Source of the DNA: JAKZVK01 sp965237575
GTDB lineage: Bacteria; Acidobacteriota; Terriglobia; Bryobacterales; UBA6623
Assembly: GCA_965237575.1 (NCBI GenBank)
Contig: CBDEGI010000004.1
Span: 4,216,001 to 4,280,000 of the forward strand
Length of the DNA stretch: 64,000 nt
Direction: 5' to 3'
A program made the translations under genes and the position numbers. How positions within the stretch are numbered: the first letter of the stretch is position 1; every line of letters starts with the position of its first letter. The notes beneath the pieces were generated by a model. It was not told the DNA's origin, searched no databases, and saw nothing but the letters and a program-made list of their open reading frames with translations. Below, piece after piece: positions 43,500 to 51,810 of this stretch.

Positions 43500-46126
43500 A
43501 CGATCGCTGGCGCCTGCCGAAGGCGATTTTGCTTCGTGAGTTGACCAGTTACTTCTCAAGCCCTACGGGCTATGTTTTCATCACCCTGTTTGTATTCCTC
43601 AGCGCAGTCGCGGCCTTCTGGCAGCAGTCGTTCTTCGCCAGCAATCTGGCGAACTTGGACCCATTGAACCGGGTCATTCCGTACTTGCTCGTGTTTCTGA
43701 TTCCGGCCATCAGCATGAGCATGTGGGCCGAGGAGAAGCGCAACGGGACGGATGAGTTGCTTTTAACCCTGCCGGCGAAGGACGTCGAGATCGTTGCCGG
43801 CAAATACCTGGCGGCGCTGGCGATCTACACGGTGGCGCTGCTGTTCTCGTTGAGTCACGTGATGGTATTGATGTGGCTGGGCAGTCCGGATTTGGGGCTG
43901 ATGTTGTCGACCTACCTTGGCTACTGGCTGGTGGGGGCGGCCCTGCTGTCGTTGGGAATGCTGGCTTCGGTGTTGACATCGAACCTGACGGTGGCGTTCA
44001 TCCTCGGGGCGGTGTTCTGCGCAATTCCGGTCTTCATCAGCCACGCCGGGGTGATCGTAAGTGGCCGGGTGCAGCGGCTTGTGGAAGAGCTTTCGTTCGT
44101 CGAGCAGTTCCGAGATTTGTCGTCAGGGGTCGTCTCGCTGTCAGCAGTGCTTTACTTTGTGCTGTTCACCCTGGCGATGCTGTATCTCAACGTGGCGATG
44201 CTGGGGCGCCGGCACTGGCCGACGGGCAAGGGAGCCGTTCCGCTGGGCCGGCATCATCTCGCGCGCGCCGTGGCGATGGTAATGATCCTTGCGAGCTTCA
44301 CGATTCTCACCGGGCGCCTCGGCGGACGCATCGATGCCACCGCCGAGCGGTTGCATTCGTTGTCGGGCGAGACGGTTTCACTCATCGACGGGCTCGATGC
44401 CGGCCGGCCGGTCTTCATCCAGGCCTATTTGAGCCCGGACGTCCCGCGGCGTTACCTGCAAACCCGCAACAACATCATCAGTGTCTTGCGGGAGTTCAAC
44501 GCGCGGGGCGGGGGCCGCATCCACGCGCGCGTTATCGATACGGAGAAGTACACGCCGGAAGGCCGCGAGGCGCAGGACCGCTACAACCTCCGTCCGCAAC
44601 CGTTGCCCATTTTTGAGCAGAGTTCGGGCGGTCCTGACGAGATCTTCTTGGGGCTGGCGTTCAACAGCGGGGCGGAGGAGTTCGTGATCCCGTTCTTCGA
44701 CCCGGGCCTGCCGGCCGAGTACGAGCTGATGCGCTCGGTGCGCGTGGTTTCGAACGCCGCGCGCAAGAAGGTCGGCGTGTTGATCAGCAAGGTGAACATG
44801 TTTGGAGGGTTCGATTTCCAGACGAAGCAGCGTTCCACCGACTGGTCGATCGTCGCCGAGCTGCGAAAGCAGTATGAGGTCGTACGCGTTCCGGCGGATA
44901 AGGACTATCCCGGCGATCTCGATGTGCTGATGGCTGTATTGCCGCACACCTTGACGGGCGAAGAGCTGGGCCGACTGACTGAGTATGTGAAGGCGGGCAA
45001 TCCTAGCTTGGTCGCCGTGGATCCTCTGCCGGCGTTCAACATCGAGTTGTCGCCGCAGCCGGCGCAGCGGAGTCCGTTCAATCCCAACGCCCCCGTGCCG
45101 CCTCCGCCGACGGACGTCAAGCCATTGATGGATGCTCTTGGCGTCGCGTGGCCCAAGGACGAAATCGTGTGGGACAAGTACAACCCCCATCCACAGTTAG
45201 GCGCGCTGCCGGAGGAGATCGTCTTCCTGGGTGCGGGCAACGAGGCCGCCGAGACGCCGTTCAATGCGGACGAGGCGATTGCTTCGGGCTTGCAGGAGGT
45301 TGTGCTGCTGCACAGCGGGAGCCTGACGTCGTCGGGCAGCGCCACCGAGTTCGTGCCGTTGCTGCAGACCGGCGCCGATTCGGGGAAGCTGCACTGGGCG
45401 CGGCTGGTGCAGCGTTCACTCTTCGGCATTCAGTTGAACCCCAACCTACCGCACGAGCCGGACGAGGAGACATACGTCCTGGCGGCGCGGGTTGAGGGCA
45501 AGTCGGGCGACAAGCCGGTTCGGGCGATCGTGATTGCGGACATCGACATGATGGGCGAGCAGTTCTTCCAACTGCGGCGCCAAGGCGTCGAGAGCTTGAA
45601 CTTCGATAACGTTACCTTCCTGCTGAACGCAGTGGATCAGCTCGCGGGTGACGACTCGTTCATCGCGCTGCGCAAGCGGCGTCCGAAGCATCGCACGCTG
45701 GAGGCCGTCGAGTCGCGCACGCGCCGATTTGAAGAGCGGCGTCTTGCGGACACCCAGGAAGCGGAAAAGAACGCGGAAGAAAGACTGAAGGAAGCACAAG
45801 AGCGGCTCGACCGCTCGGTGGAGGCCGTTCAAAACCGCACGGATCTCGACACGCAGGCCAAGCGCATCATGATCCAGAACCAGCAGCAGGTCGAGAATCG
45901 CCGCTTGACCGTGGCCCGCAAGAATATCGAAGACGAGAAGCAGCGTCAGAGCGAGCGCGCGAAGGCCGACATGGAGGGGTCGATCCGCGGCATTCAGAAT
46001 ACGATCAAGATCCTGGCCGTGGCGCTGCCGCCGATCCCGGCGTTTGCGCTGTTTGTTTTTGTGTCGCTGCGGAGGCTGCGGCGCGAGAAGATCGGGGTTT
46101 CACCGGACCGCCTGGTGGAAAGGTAG
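43496..46126 (+). CDS. fused ABC-2 permease and GldG-like auxiliary protein
   Basis: This 876-residue inner-membrane protein joins two parts. Residues about 1-240 form an ABC-2 permease with six helices (RELTSYFSSPTGYVFITLFVFLSAVAAFWQQ, AISMSMWAEEKRNGTDELLLTLPAKDVEIVAGKYLAALAIY). After another helix (about 255-275), a periplasmic GldG/ABC_transp_aux domain follows (GETVSLIDGLDAGRPVFIQAYLSPDVPRRYLQTRNNIISVLREF, then VGVLISKVNMFGGFDFQ). A charged coiled coil (about 740-830) leads to a last helix (IKILAVALPPIPAFALFVFVSLRRLRREK). In Bacteroidetes GldF and GldG are separate and serve gliding or secretion. Fusion is common in Acidobacteriota and Planctomycetes. It follows the ATPase by a 4-bp overlap. 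Confidence 0.88.
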   Translation: MNDRWRLPKAILLRELTSYFSSPTGYVFITLFVFLSAVAAFWQQSFFASNLANLDPLNRVIPYLLVFLIPAISMSMWAEEKRNGTDELLLTLPAKDVEIVAGKYLAALAIYTVALLFSLSHVMVLMWLGSPDLGLMLSTYLGYWLVGAALLSLGMLASVLTSNLTVAFILGAVFCAIPVFISHAGVIVSGRVQRLVEELSFVEQFRDLSSGVVSLSAVLYFVLFTLAMLYLNVAMLGRRHWPTGKGAVPLGRHHLARAVAMVMILASFTILTGRLGGRIDATAERLHSLSGETVSLIDGLDAGRPVFIQAYLSPDVPRRYLQTRNNIISVLREFNARGGGRIHARVIDTEKYTPEGREAQDRYNLRPQPLPIFEQSSGGPDEIFLGLAFNSGAEEFVIPFFDPGLPAEYELMRSVRVVSNAARKKVGVLISKVNMFGGFDFQTKQRSTDWSIVAELRKQYEVVRVPADKDYPGDLDVLMAVLPHTLTGEELGRLTEYVKAGNPSLVAVDPLPAFNIELSPQPAQRSPFNPNAPVPPPPTDVKPLMDALGVAWPKDEIVWDKYNPHPQLGALPEEIVFLGAGNEAAETPFNADEAIASGLQEVVLLHSGSLTSSGSATEFVPLLQTGADSGKLHWARLVQRSLFGIQLNPNLPHEPDEETYVLAARVEGKSGDKPVRAIVIADIDMMGEQFFQLRRQGVESLNFDNVTFLLNAVDQLAGDDSFIALRKRRPKHRTLEAVESRTRRFEERRLADTQEAEKNAEERLKEAQERLDRSVEAVQNRTDLDTQAKRIMIQNQQQVENRRLTVARKNIEDEKQRQSERAKADMEGSIRGIQNTIKILAVALPPIPAFALFVFVSLRRLRREKIGVSPDRLVER

Positions 46127-46137
46127 GGAGACGTGCC

Positions 46138-47382
46138 ATGAATGAGATGAAAAAGACGATCGTGTTTCTGCTTACGGCTACGGTGCTGGCGGTAGCAGCG
46201 ATTGTGGTCGATCCGGGGCGGGCGACCCCGGAGATCTTCAGCGATCAGGGTGAGCCGTTCTACCCCGATTTCAGCGATGCGCAGGCGCCCAGGGCGATCG
46301 AAGTTGTCGACTATGACGATGCCACCGCCACGGCGCGCCCGCTGAAGGTGGAGTTCGCCGACAACCAGTGGCGTATTCCCTCGCACCATAACTATCCGGC
46401 GGACGCCGAAGACCGCCTCTCCAAGACCGCCGCCGCGCTGATGGAATTGCGCAAGGACGCCATCGTCACCGAGCGCGTCGACGACCATTCCGAGTACGGC
46501 GTGATCGACCCGCTCGACCAGGAAGTTACGTCGCTGACCGGGCGCGGCAAACGCGTCACGCTGCGCGATGAGAACGACGAGGTTCTGGCGGACTTCATTG
46601 TCGGCAAGGAGATCGAGGGCAAACAGAATCGACGCTACATGCGCGTGCCGACGCAAAAGCGCGTCTACGATGTTGAGACGACGGCCGATGTCTCAGCGAA
46701 GTTCGAAGACTGGATCGAGACCGACTTGCTCAAGCTGGCTGCGGGCGACATCCGTAAGATCTCGATCAACAGCTACTCGATCAACGAGCGCCTCGGCATC
46801 CTGCAAAACCAGGAGCGCGTCGTACTGACCCACAAGGACGACAAGTGGCGTGTGAGCGGCAGTGGCACGCCGAAAGACAGCACCGTAAACGCCTTGACCG
46901 CTGCGCTCGACAGTTTGAAGATCGTCGACGTGCAGCCCAAGCCAGAGAACCTGACGCGCGACCTGAAGGCCAAGGGCAGCGTTCCGCTGACGCGAGAGGC
47001 CGCTGTCTCGCTCCGGCAGAAGGGTTTCTTCCTGACACGGGGCGGATTGTATTCGAACGAGGGAGAGATCGTCGTCGAGACCAAGAATGGTCTTCAGTAC
47101 GCCCTGCGCTTCGGTGAGATTGCTTCGAGCGGGGCGGTCGGTAGCGGGGCGGCCGGCGCAAGCGAAGAGGAGCAAGACAGCAAGAACGAGCGCCGCTACG
47201 TCTTCATCACGGTCGACTACAGCGCCGCCCGCGCCAAGCAGTACAACGACGGCGACGACCCCGGGGACGAGGGTAAGGAACTCGGCGCTGAGCTTCGGCA
47301 TCGTTTCGCCGATTGGTACTACGTGATCTCGGGCGCTGACTTCAACAAGCTTCGGCCTAGCCGCAGTGAGTTGCGCGGCTAG
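46138..47382 (+). CDS. DUF4340 domain protein of the ABC export operon
   Basis: The protein has 414 residues with one N-terminal membrane helix (TIVFLLTATVLAVAAIVVD) and a periplasmic remainder. It fits DUF4340: FADNQWRIPSHHNYPADAEDRLSKTAAALMELRK, VTLRDENDEVLADFIVGKEIEGKQNRRYMRVPTQKRVYDVE, and SAKFEDWIETDLLKLAAGDIRKISI. The family stands almost always behind GldG-type genes and is believed to be an accessory of the exporter. It starts 11 bp after the permease stop, with GGGAGACG before ATG. The C-terminal 100 residues contain a G/A-rich loop. An IS remnant begins within 100 bp of its stop. Confidence 0.88.
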   Translation: MNEMKKTIVFLLTATVLAVAAIVVDPGRATPEIFSDQGEPFYPDFSDAQAPRAIEVVDYDDATATARPLKVEFADNQWRIPSHHNYPADAEDRLSKTAAALMELRKDAIVTERVDDHSEYGVIDPLDQEVTSLTGRGKRVTLRDENDEVLADFIVGKEIEGKQNRRYMRVPTQKRVYDVETTADVSAKFEDWIETDLLKLAAGDIRKISINSYSINERLGILQNQERVVLTHKDDKWRVSGSGTPKDSTVNALTAALDSLKIVDVQPKPENLTRDLKAKGSVPLTREAAVSLRQKGFFLTRGGLYSNEGEIVVETKNGLQYALRFGEIASSGAVGSGAAGASEEEQDSKNERRYVFITVDYSAARAKQYNDGDDPGDEGKELGAELRHRFADWYYVISGADFNKLRPSRSELRG

Positions 47383-47479
47383 CCAACCGAGCCGTGACCG
47401 TCAGTACCTACCGAATGAAATCCTTGCCAAGCAGGGCAGAAGATTTCAGAGGCCGGGACAGAGGCGCGGGTGTGAAGCC

Positions 47480-48319
47480 GCGCGCTCCCTCGAGGTCTCG
47501 CCGGAGACCGTGCAGGAAATCATCCGCAAGACCACCCGCGAGAAGTAGCCCATCGCCACCCACTGGAGCCGTCGTACGATGGCCGCCGCGGCCGGCGTCA
47601 GCGCCTCCACCGTGGGACGCCTTTGGCGCGCCCATGGCCTCAAGCCCCATCGCGTCAAGACCTTCAAGCTCAGCAACGACCCGCGTTTCGCCGAGAAACT
47701 CGACGACATCGTCGGACTTTATCTCAATCCGCCTGAGCATGCTCTGGTTCTCTCGCTCGATGAGAAATCCCAAATCCAAGCCCTCGATCGCACCCAACCC
47801 GGCCTGCCGCTCAAGAAGGGACGCGGCCAAACGATGACCCACGATTACAAGCGCAACGGCACGACCACCTTGTTTGCGGCGCTCAACACTCTTGACGGCA
47901 GCGTGCTTGCCGAGTGCATGCCCCGACACAGCCATCAAGAATGGCTGCGCTTCCTACGCTTAATTGACCGCCGCACCCCCAAGGACAAACAGCTTCATCT
48001 CATCGTGGACAACTATTCCACCCACAAGCATGTCGCCGTGAAGCGTTGGCTTGAGCGCCACAAGCGCTTCCACATTCATTTCACCCCCACCTCGGCGTCG
48101 TGGCTGAACAGGGCCGAAAGATTTTTTCGCGATCTCACCGTCAAGCGCCTGCGCCGCGGTGTGTTTCGCAGCGTGGACGAACTCGTCACCGCCATCGACG
48201 ACTACGTCGCCCAACACAACGAGCATCCCACGCCCTTTATTTGGACCGCGACGGCTTCTGACATCCTTGAGAAAGTCAAGCGTGGGCGTGCCTCCTTGCA
48301 TAAGATGCAATCTGCTTGA
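47480..48319 (+). pseudogene. IS630-family transposase, 5'-truncated and with internal TAG
   Basis: Similarity begins near 47485 with LEVSPETVQEIIRKTTREK, then TAG at 47546-47548, and continues in frame as PIATHWSRRTMAAAAGVSASTVGRLWRAHGLKPH. The N-terminal helix-turn-helix of about 90 residues is missing. The DDE domain is complete: ALVLSLDEKSQIQALDRTQPGLP (first D, E), LHLIVDNYSTHKH (second D) and FTPTSASWLNRAERFF (last E). ATG 47579 would give 246 residues. No terminal inverted repeats are recognised around it. The element has decayed, and the intact IS630 copy lies next to its right end. Confidence 0.82.
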
Positions 48320-48331
48320 CGCACCACACTA

Positions 48332-49557
48332 GTATACCGTTTCAGTAAAACATACTCATTCAACAACGGTTCCTGCTAGGCTGAATGCATGGCAGGAAAA
48401 TCGAAGCGTCTCAAGCTCCAACTCACCCCCGCAGAGGTGCAGCATCTGGAGCGGCTGCGTGGTTCGCGGACGGCTCCGGTTCGGGAGGTGCAGCGGGCTG
48501 AGATTCTGTGGCGTTATCATTCCGGCGAGACCATTGCCGAGATTATGCGAACCGTGAAGATGACCCGCAAAAGCGTCGGCAAATGGATCGAGCGAGCCCT
48601 CGCCATGGGCGTGGAAGCAGCGCTCAAGGATGCCTATCATCGTCCCCAACAGCCCCTCATCACCGCCGATGCCAAGGCCTGGGTGGTGCATTTGGCCTGT
48701 AGCAAACCCAAGCAACTCGGTTACGCCGCCGAACTCTGGAGCCGCAGTGCGCTCGCTCTACACGTGCGCCGGCATGCCGTGGAAGCAGGCTATCCGGCGT
48801 TGGCCCAAGCGGCTAAGGCGACCGTCCACCGGATCCTGGCCGAGCAACCTCTGCATCCAGAGAAGGTGAAGTACTACCTGGAGCGTCGCGATCCCGATTT
48901 TGAGTCCAAGATGCGGCAGGTGTTGCTGGTCTACCGCGAAGTGGCTTTGCAGAATGAAAGCCCTCGCGACGGCCTATCCCCGGGGGTGATCACGGTTTCG
49001 GTAGACGAGAAGCCCGGCGTGCAAGCGATCGCCAACGTCGCGCCGGACCTGCCGCCGAAGCCTGGGCGGCATCCCAGCGTGGCTCGCGATTACGAGTACA
49101 AACGTCTAGGAACTTGCTCGATTCTGGCGGCGCTGGACTTGCATAGCGGCCGGGTAACGGCGCGGGTGGAGCGGCGTCACCGCAGTCGGGAATTCATCTT
49201 GCTGCTCCAGGATCTGGACCAATTTTACCCGGATGAGTGCACCATCCGATTGATCTTGGACAATCATTCCTCGCACCTATCGAAGGAGACGAAAGCCTAC
49301 TTGGCGACGCGTCCGAACCGCTTCAAATATGTGCATACGCCCACCCACGGGTCCTGGCTCAACATAGTCGAGACGCTGTTTGGCAAGATGGCGCGCACAT
49401 TTTTAAAGCGAATACGAGTCGAGTCCTGGGCGGAGCTTCGGGAACGAATCCTGAAAGGAATCGCGGAGATCAACGCCGCTCCGGTCGTTCACCGCTGGAG
49501 GAAGTTCGAGTCGCTTGAGGTCACCTAGAGTGGATATGTTTTAGTGAAACTACATAC
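48332..49557 (+). mobile_element. complete IS630-type insertion sequence
   Basis: The element is 1226 bp. The terminal inverted repeats are about 24 bp: left GTATACCGTTTCAGTAAAAC.. (from 48332) and right, on the minus strand, GTATGTAGTTTCACTAAAAC.. (from 49557), with few mismatches. TA flanks both ends (48330-48331 and 49558-49559), the target duplication expected of IS630. It holds one intact transposase gene. Confidence 0.88.
48389..49528 (+). CDS. IS630-type transposase
   Basis: This 379-residue transposase is of a different lineage from the remnant to its left. The N-terminal helix-turn-helix (GETIAEIMRTVKMTRKSVGKWIERALAMG) is followed by a linker with KATVHRILAEQPLHPEKVKYYLERRDPDF and a DDE domain: VITVSVDEKPGVQAI (D, E), CTIRLILDNHSSHLSK (second D), and THGSWLNIVETLFGKMART (last E). 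It is complete and probably active. It occupies nearly the whole element. Confidence 0.92.
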   Translation: MAGKSKRLKLQLTPAEVQHLERLRGSRTAPVREVQRAEILWRYHSGETIAEIMRTVKMTRKSVGKWIERALAMGVEAALKDAYHRPQQPLITADAKAWVVHLACSKPKQLGYAAELWSRSALALHVRRHAVEAGYPALAQAAKATVHRILAEQPLHPEKVKYYLERRDPDFESKMRQVLLVYREVALQNESPRDGLSPGVITVSVDEKPGVQAIANVAPDLPPKPGRHPSVARDYEYKRLGTCSILAALDLHSGRVTARVERRHRSREFILLLQDLDQFYPDECTIRLILDNHSSHLSKETKAYLATRPNRFKYVHTPTHGSWLNIVETLFGKMARTFLKRIRVESWAELRERILKGIAEINAAPVVHRWRKFESLEVT

Positions 49558-50345
49558 TAGTGGCACCCCATACAGGCAAAGTTCGTTCCGTGGCAAGGCA
49601 AGCACGAAGCCTTGTCTAGTGGGATCTTGCCGGTTGAATGCTGGTCGACAAACGTGCGGGTGTGATCGGCGGGACGCAGCTCGACGCCTTCGAGGTGGCA
49701 CGTCTCGCAACTGAAGGGATTGTCGATTTCGGAATGGCACACGAGGCAGTCCGACATTCGCGGCAGGTTTGCCTTGCCTGCCAAATCGACTTCCTCCAGA
49801 CCGCGATGGCACGCCTCACAGGCATTGGTGCCGCCGAGGCGCCCTCGCAGGCCGGCGGTCTTGCCCAAGTAGGTTCCCCCGTCGATAGCGTCGGCCAACA
49901 CGGGAGCGACATTTCCGAGTTTTAGATGGAACTCGTGGTTGAAGCGGTAGCTTCGCTCGGCGCTTGGTATTTCGGACAGAGCGGCGGTGTCCACGGGCGG
50001 CACCGAGCTGCCGTCGTGGCAGATGTTGCACTGTCGCTCCGTGGGTAGGTTGCTGTCCGTAGCGGAAGTGCTTGCCAAGGCTGCGGAGTGGCAGTTCGCG
50101 CACGCGGCCCCGGCTTCGCGGTGAAGCCGGTGGGAGAAGCGAATCTCGGCAGCCGGCGCCGCGACCGTGCCGGCCCACGGCGTCCCGAGGATCGTGGCGA
50201 AAACTGCTAGTAAGCGATACGTCAAGAGCGAAGGGATACAGCCACGCGTCCAGGGAGACCTCTCCGCTCGCTCTGTCGATCGGCGTGCGAGGGAGCTGCC
50301 ACTATCCCTTGTAGGAAATCCGCCAGATCTTGCGGCCACCGTCAT
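49557..50345 (-). CDS. exported seven-heme c-type cytochrome
   Basis: The protein has 262 residues by the longest frame (ATG 50345), with seven CxxCH heme sites: CANCH, CNICH, CEACH, CLVCH, CETCH, CLPCH and CMGCH, the last being the final residues. Histidines for axial ligands occur between them (RFSHRLHRE, RFNHEFHLK), a cytochrome c3/c7-like pattern. The signal peptide (LLAVFATILGTPWAGTVAA) begins at about residue 45, so the real start may be TTG 50225, giving 222 residues. The longest frame overlaps the dehydrogenase gene upstream by 44 bp. The stop TAG uses the TA target of the IS plus one base of the IS. It could take electrons from the sugar dehydrogenase. Confidence 0.85.
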   Translation of the reverse strand: MTVAARSGGFPTRDSGSSLARRSTERAERSPWTRGCIPSLLTYRLLAVFATILGTPWAGTVAAPAAEIRFSHRLHREAGAACANCHSAALASTSATDSNLPTERQCNICHDGSSVPPVDTAALSEIPSAERSYRFNHEFHLKLGNVAPVLADAIDGGTYLGKTAGLRGRLGGTNACEACHRGLEEVDLAGKANLPRMSDCLVCHSEIDNPFSCETCHLEGVELRPADHTRTFVDQHSTGKIPLDKASCLPCHGTNFACMGCH

Positions 50346-51510
50346 CGGTTACCAGCAGCGATCCATCGGGCATCTGTAGCAAGCCGACGGGCCGGCCCCA
50401 GACCTGCCGGTTGTCCTCGCCCAGCATCCAACCGGTCAAGAAGTCTTGCGGTCCCGACGTGGGCTTGCCGTTCTCAAACGGAATGAACGCGATGCGGTAG
50501 CCGACCCGATTGGAGCGGTTCCAGGAGCCGTGAAACGCCAGCAGCAGCCCCTTCCGGTATTTCTCGGGGAACTGCTCGCCGGTGTAGAAGAGAATGTCTA
50601 ACACCGCCACGTGCGCCCCGAGGAGCACATCAGGATAAAGAGTCTTCGTGACCATGTCGGGTGCGACGCCCTTGTGGCGTGGCTCTTCGTGCGGGCCGCT
50701 GTAGGCATAGGGCCACCCGTAGAAGCCGCCTTCCTTGATCTTGACGAGATAGTCGGACACTAAGTCGTCGCCTAGCCCGTCGCGCTCCTGCACGGCCGCC
50801 CACAAGTCGTCGCTGCCCGGATGCCAACGCAAGCCGATCGTGTTCCGCAGACCGGAGGCCACTATCTCATGGCCCGATCCGTCGGGATTGAAGCGGTGGA
50901 GCGCGGCCCTCATGGGATCCTCGTTGAGGTCGATGTTCGAGCCCGATCCCACGGTGACATAGAGTTTCTTGTGGTCGCGATCAAACAGAAGGGAGCGCGT
51001 CCAGTGGCCCTTCCCGAAGTCGTTCAGCGGAATGATCTCCTCGCCGGGCGTGGCCACCGTCATGGCCTTCTCATCGTACCTATAGCGCTTGATCGAGGTG
51101 GGTTCGCCAACGTACAGCCAGTCCTGGTGCAACGCTAAGCCGAAAGGACGGTCAAGCCCCTCGAGGATCTTTCTCTTGCTCTTGCCCTTCAGCACGTAGA
51201 CCGAGCCGGTGGGGCTGCCGCGCTCGCCGCTATCGGTCAGCAGAATCTCGTTGCTAGGGCCGAGCACCATGAACCGCGGCCGGGTGTCGAACCCAGCCAT
51301 GTATTCTTCGACCTCGAATCCTGGGGGCACCGTCAGCCCCGCTCCTTCCGGCCGGTCAACGACCTGTGGACGGTTGCTCGCGGAAGGAGTGTGGAAAGGG
51401 TCGGGCAGGCCCTTCCAATTCACCGGATACTTGGCCGTTTGGGTGATAGCCGTCCCCGCGGCCAGGAGCAGAGTCAGGGATAACAAGAAAGCCTTCGGGT
51501 GCGATTTCAT
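50302..51510 (-). CDS. secreted PQQ-dependent sugar (sorbosone-type) dehydrogenase
   Basis: The protein has 402 residues. ATG 51510 is chosen because a signal peptide follows (AFLLSLTLLLAAGTAITQ); the frame is open further upstream without protein character. The six-bladed propeller has the family motifs VPPGFEVEEYMAGFDTRPRFMVL, DRPFGLALHQDWLYVGE, GHWTRSLLFDRDHKKLYVTVGSGSNID, GLRNTIGLRWHPGSDDLWAAVQERDGLGDDL and YGWPYAYSGPHEEPR, ending GRPVGLLQMPDGSLLVTDDGGRKIWRI. Related enzymes oxidise aldoses with PQQ; the histidine base expected near GHWTR is present. Overlap or close spacing with the cytochrome gene suggests one operon and electron transfer between them. Confidence 0.87.
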   Translation of the reverse strand: MKSHPKAFLLSLTLLLAAGTAITQTAKYPVNWKGLPDPFHTPSASNRPQVVDRPEGAGLTVPPGFEVEEYMAGFDTRPRFMVLGPSNEILLTDSGERGSPTGSVYVLKGKSKRKILEGLDRPFGLALHQDWLYVGEPTSIKRYRYDEKAMTVATPGEEIIPLNDFGKGHWTRSLLFDRDHKKLYVTVGSGSNIDLNEDPMRAALHRFNPDGSGHEIVASGLRNTIGLRWHPGSDDLWAAVQERDGLGDDLVSDYLVKIKEGGFYGWPYAYSGPHEEPRHKGVAPDMVTKTLYPDVLLGAHVAVLDILFYTGEQFPEKYRKGLLLAFHGSWNRSNRVGYRIAFIPFENGKPTSGPQDFLTGWMLGEDNRQVWGRPVGLLQMPDGSLLVTDDGGRKIWRISYKG

Positions 51511-51810
51511 AATCTGCAAGTATCCTACACTCATGGGCCAAGATGCCATCCTGGCCGGGGCCCCGCCATGGCCTTTGTGGCGAGGAGCGGGGCTCGACAA
51601 AGCCCACGTGCCCGAGGGTTTAGAGCCGCGGCTGTGCGGTGCTCGGTGGCACGGTTGTGGCTGGCCGGGCATCAAGTGATGGTCAGAATCCTTGCGTACG
51701 ACTAGGGCCTATTGCGCTGCGAAGATCAGGCCCGGAGCCGCTATGCTGAAGATCTGGGGGCGTTGGTTCGCGCTCTGCTCCGCCGGGGCGCAAGCTGCGG
51801 CTGAGGTTTG
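51511..51810. other. intergenic region between divergent dehydrogenase genes
   Basis: This 300-bp region must hold both promoters; none can be placed with confidence. A 48-codon frame (51533-51679, starting MGQDAILAG) exists on the plus strand, but I give it no weight: its composition is that of random GC-rich sequence. Confidence 0.4.
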
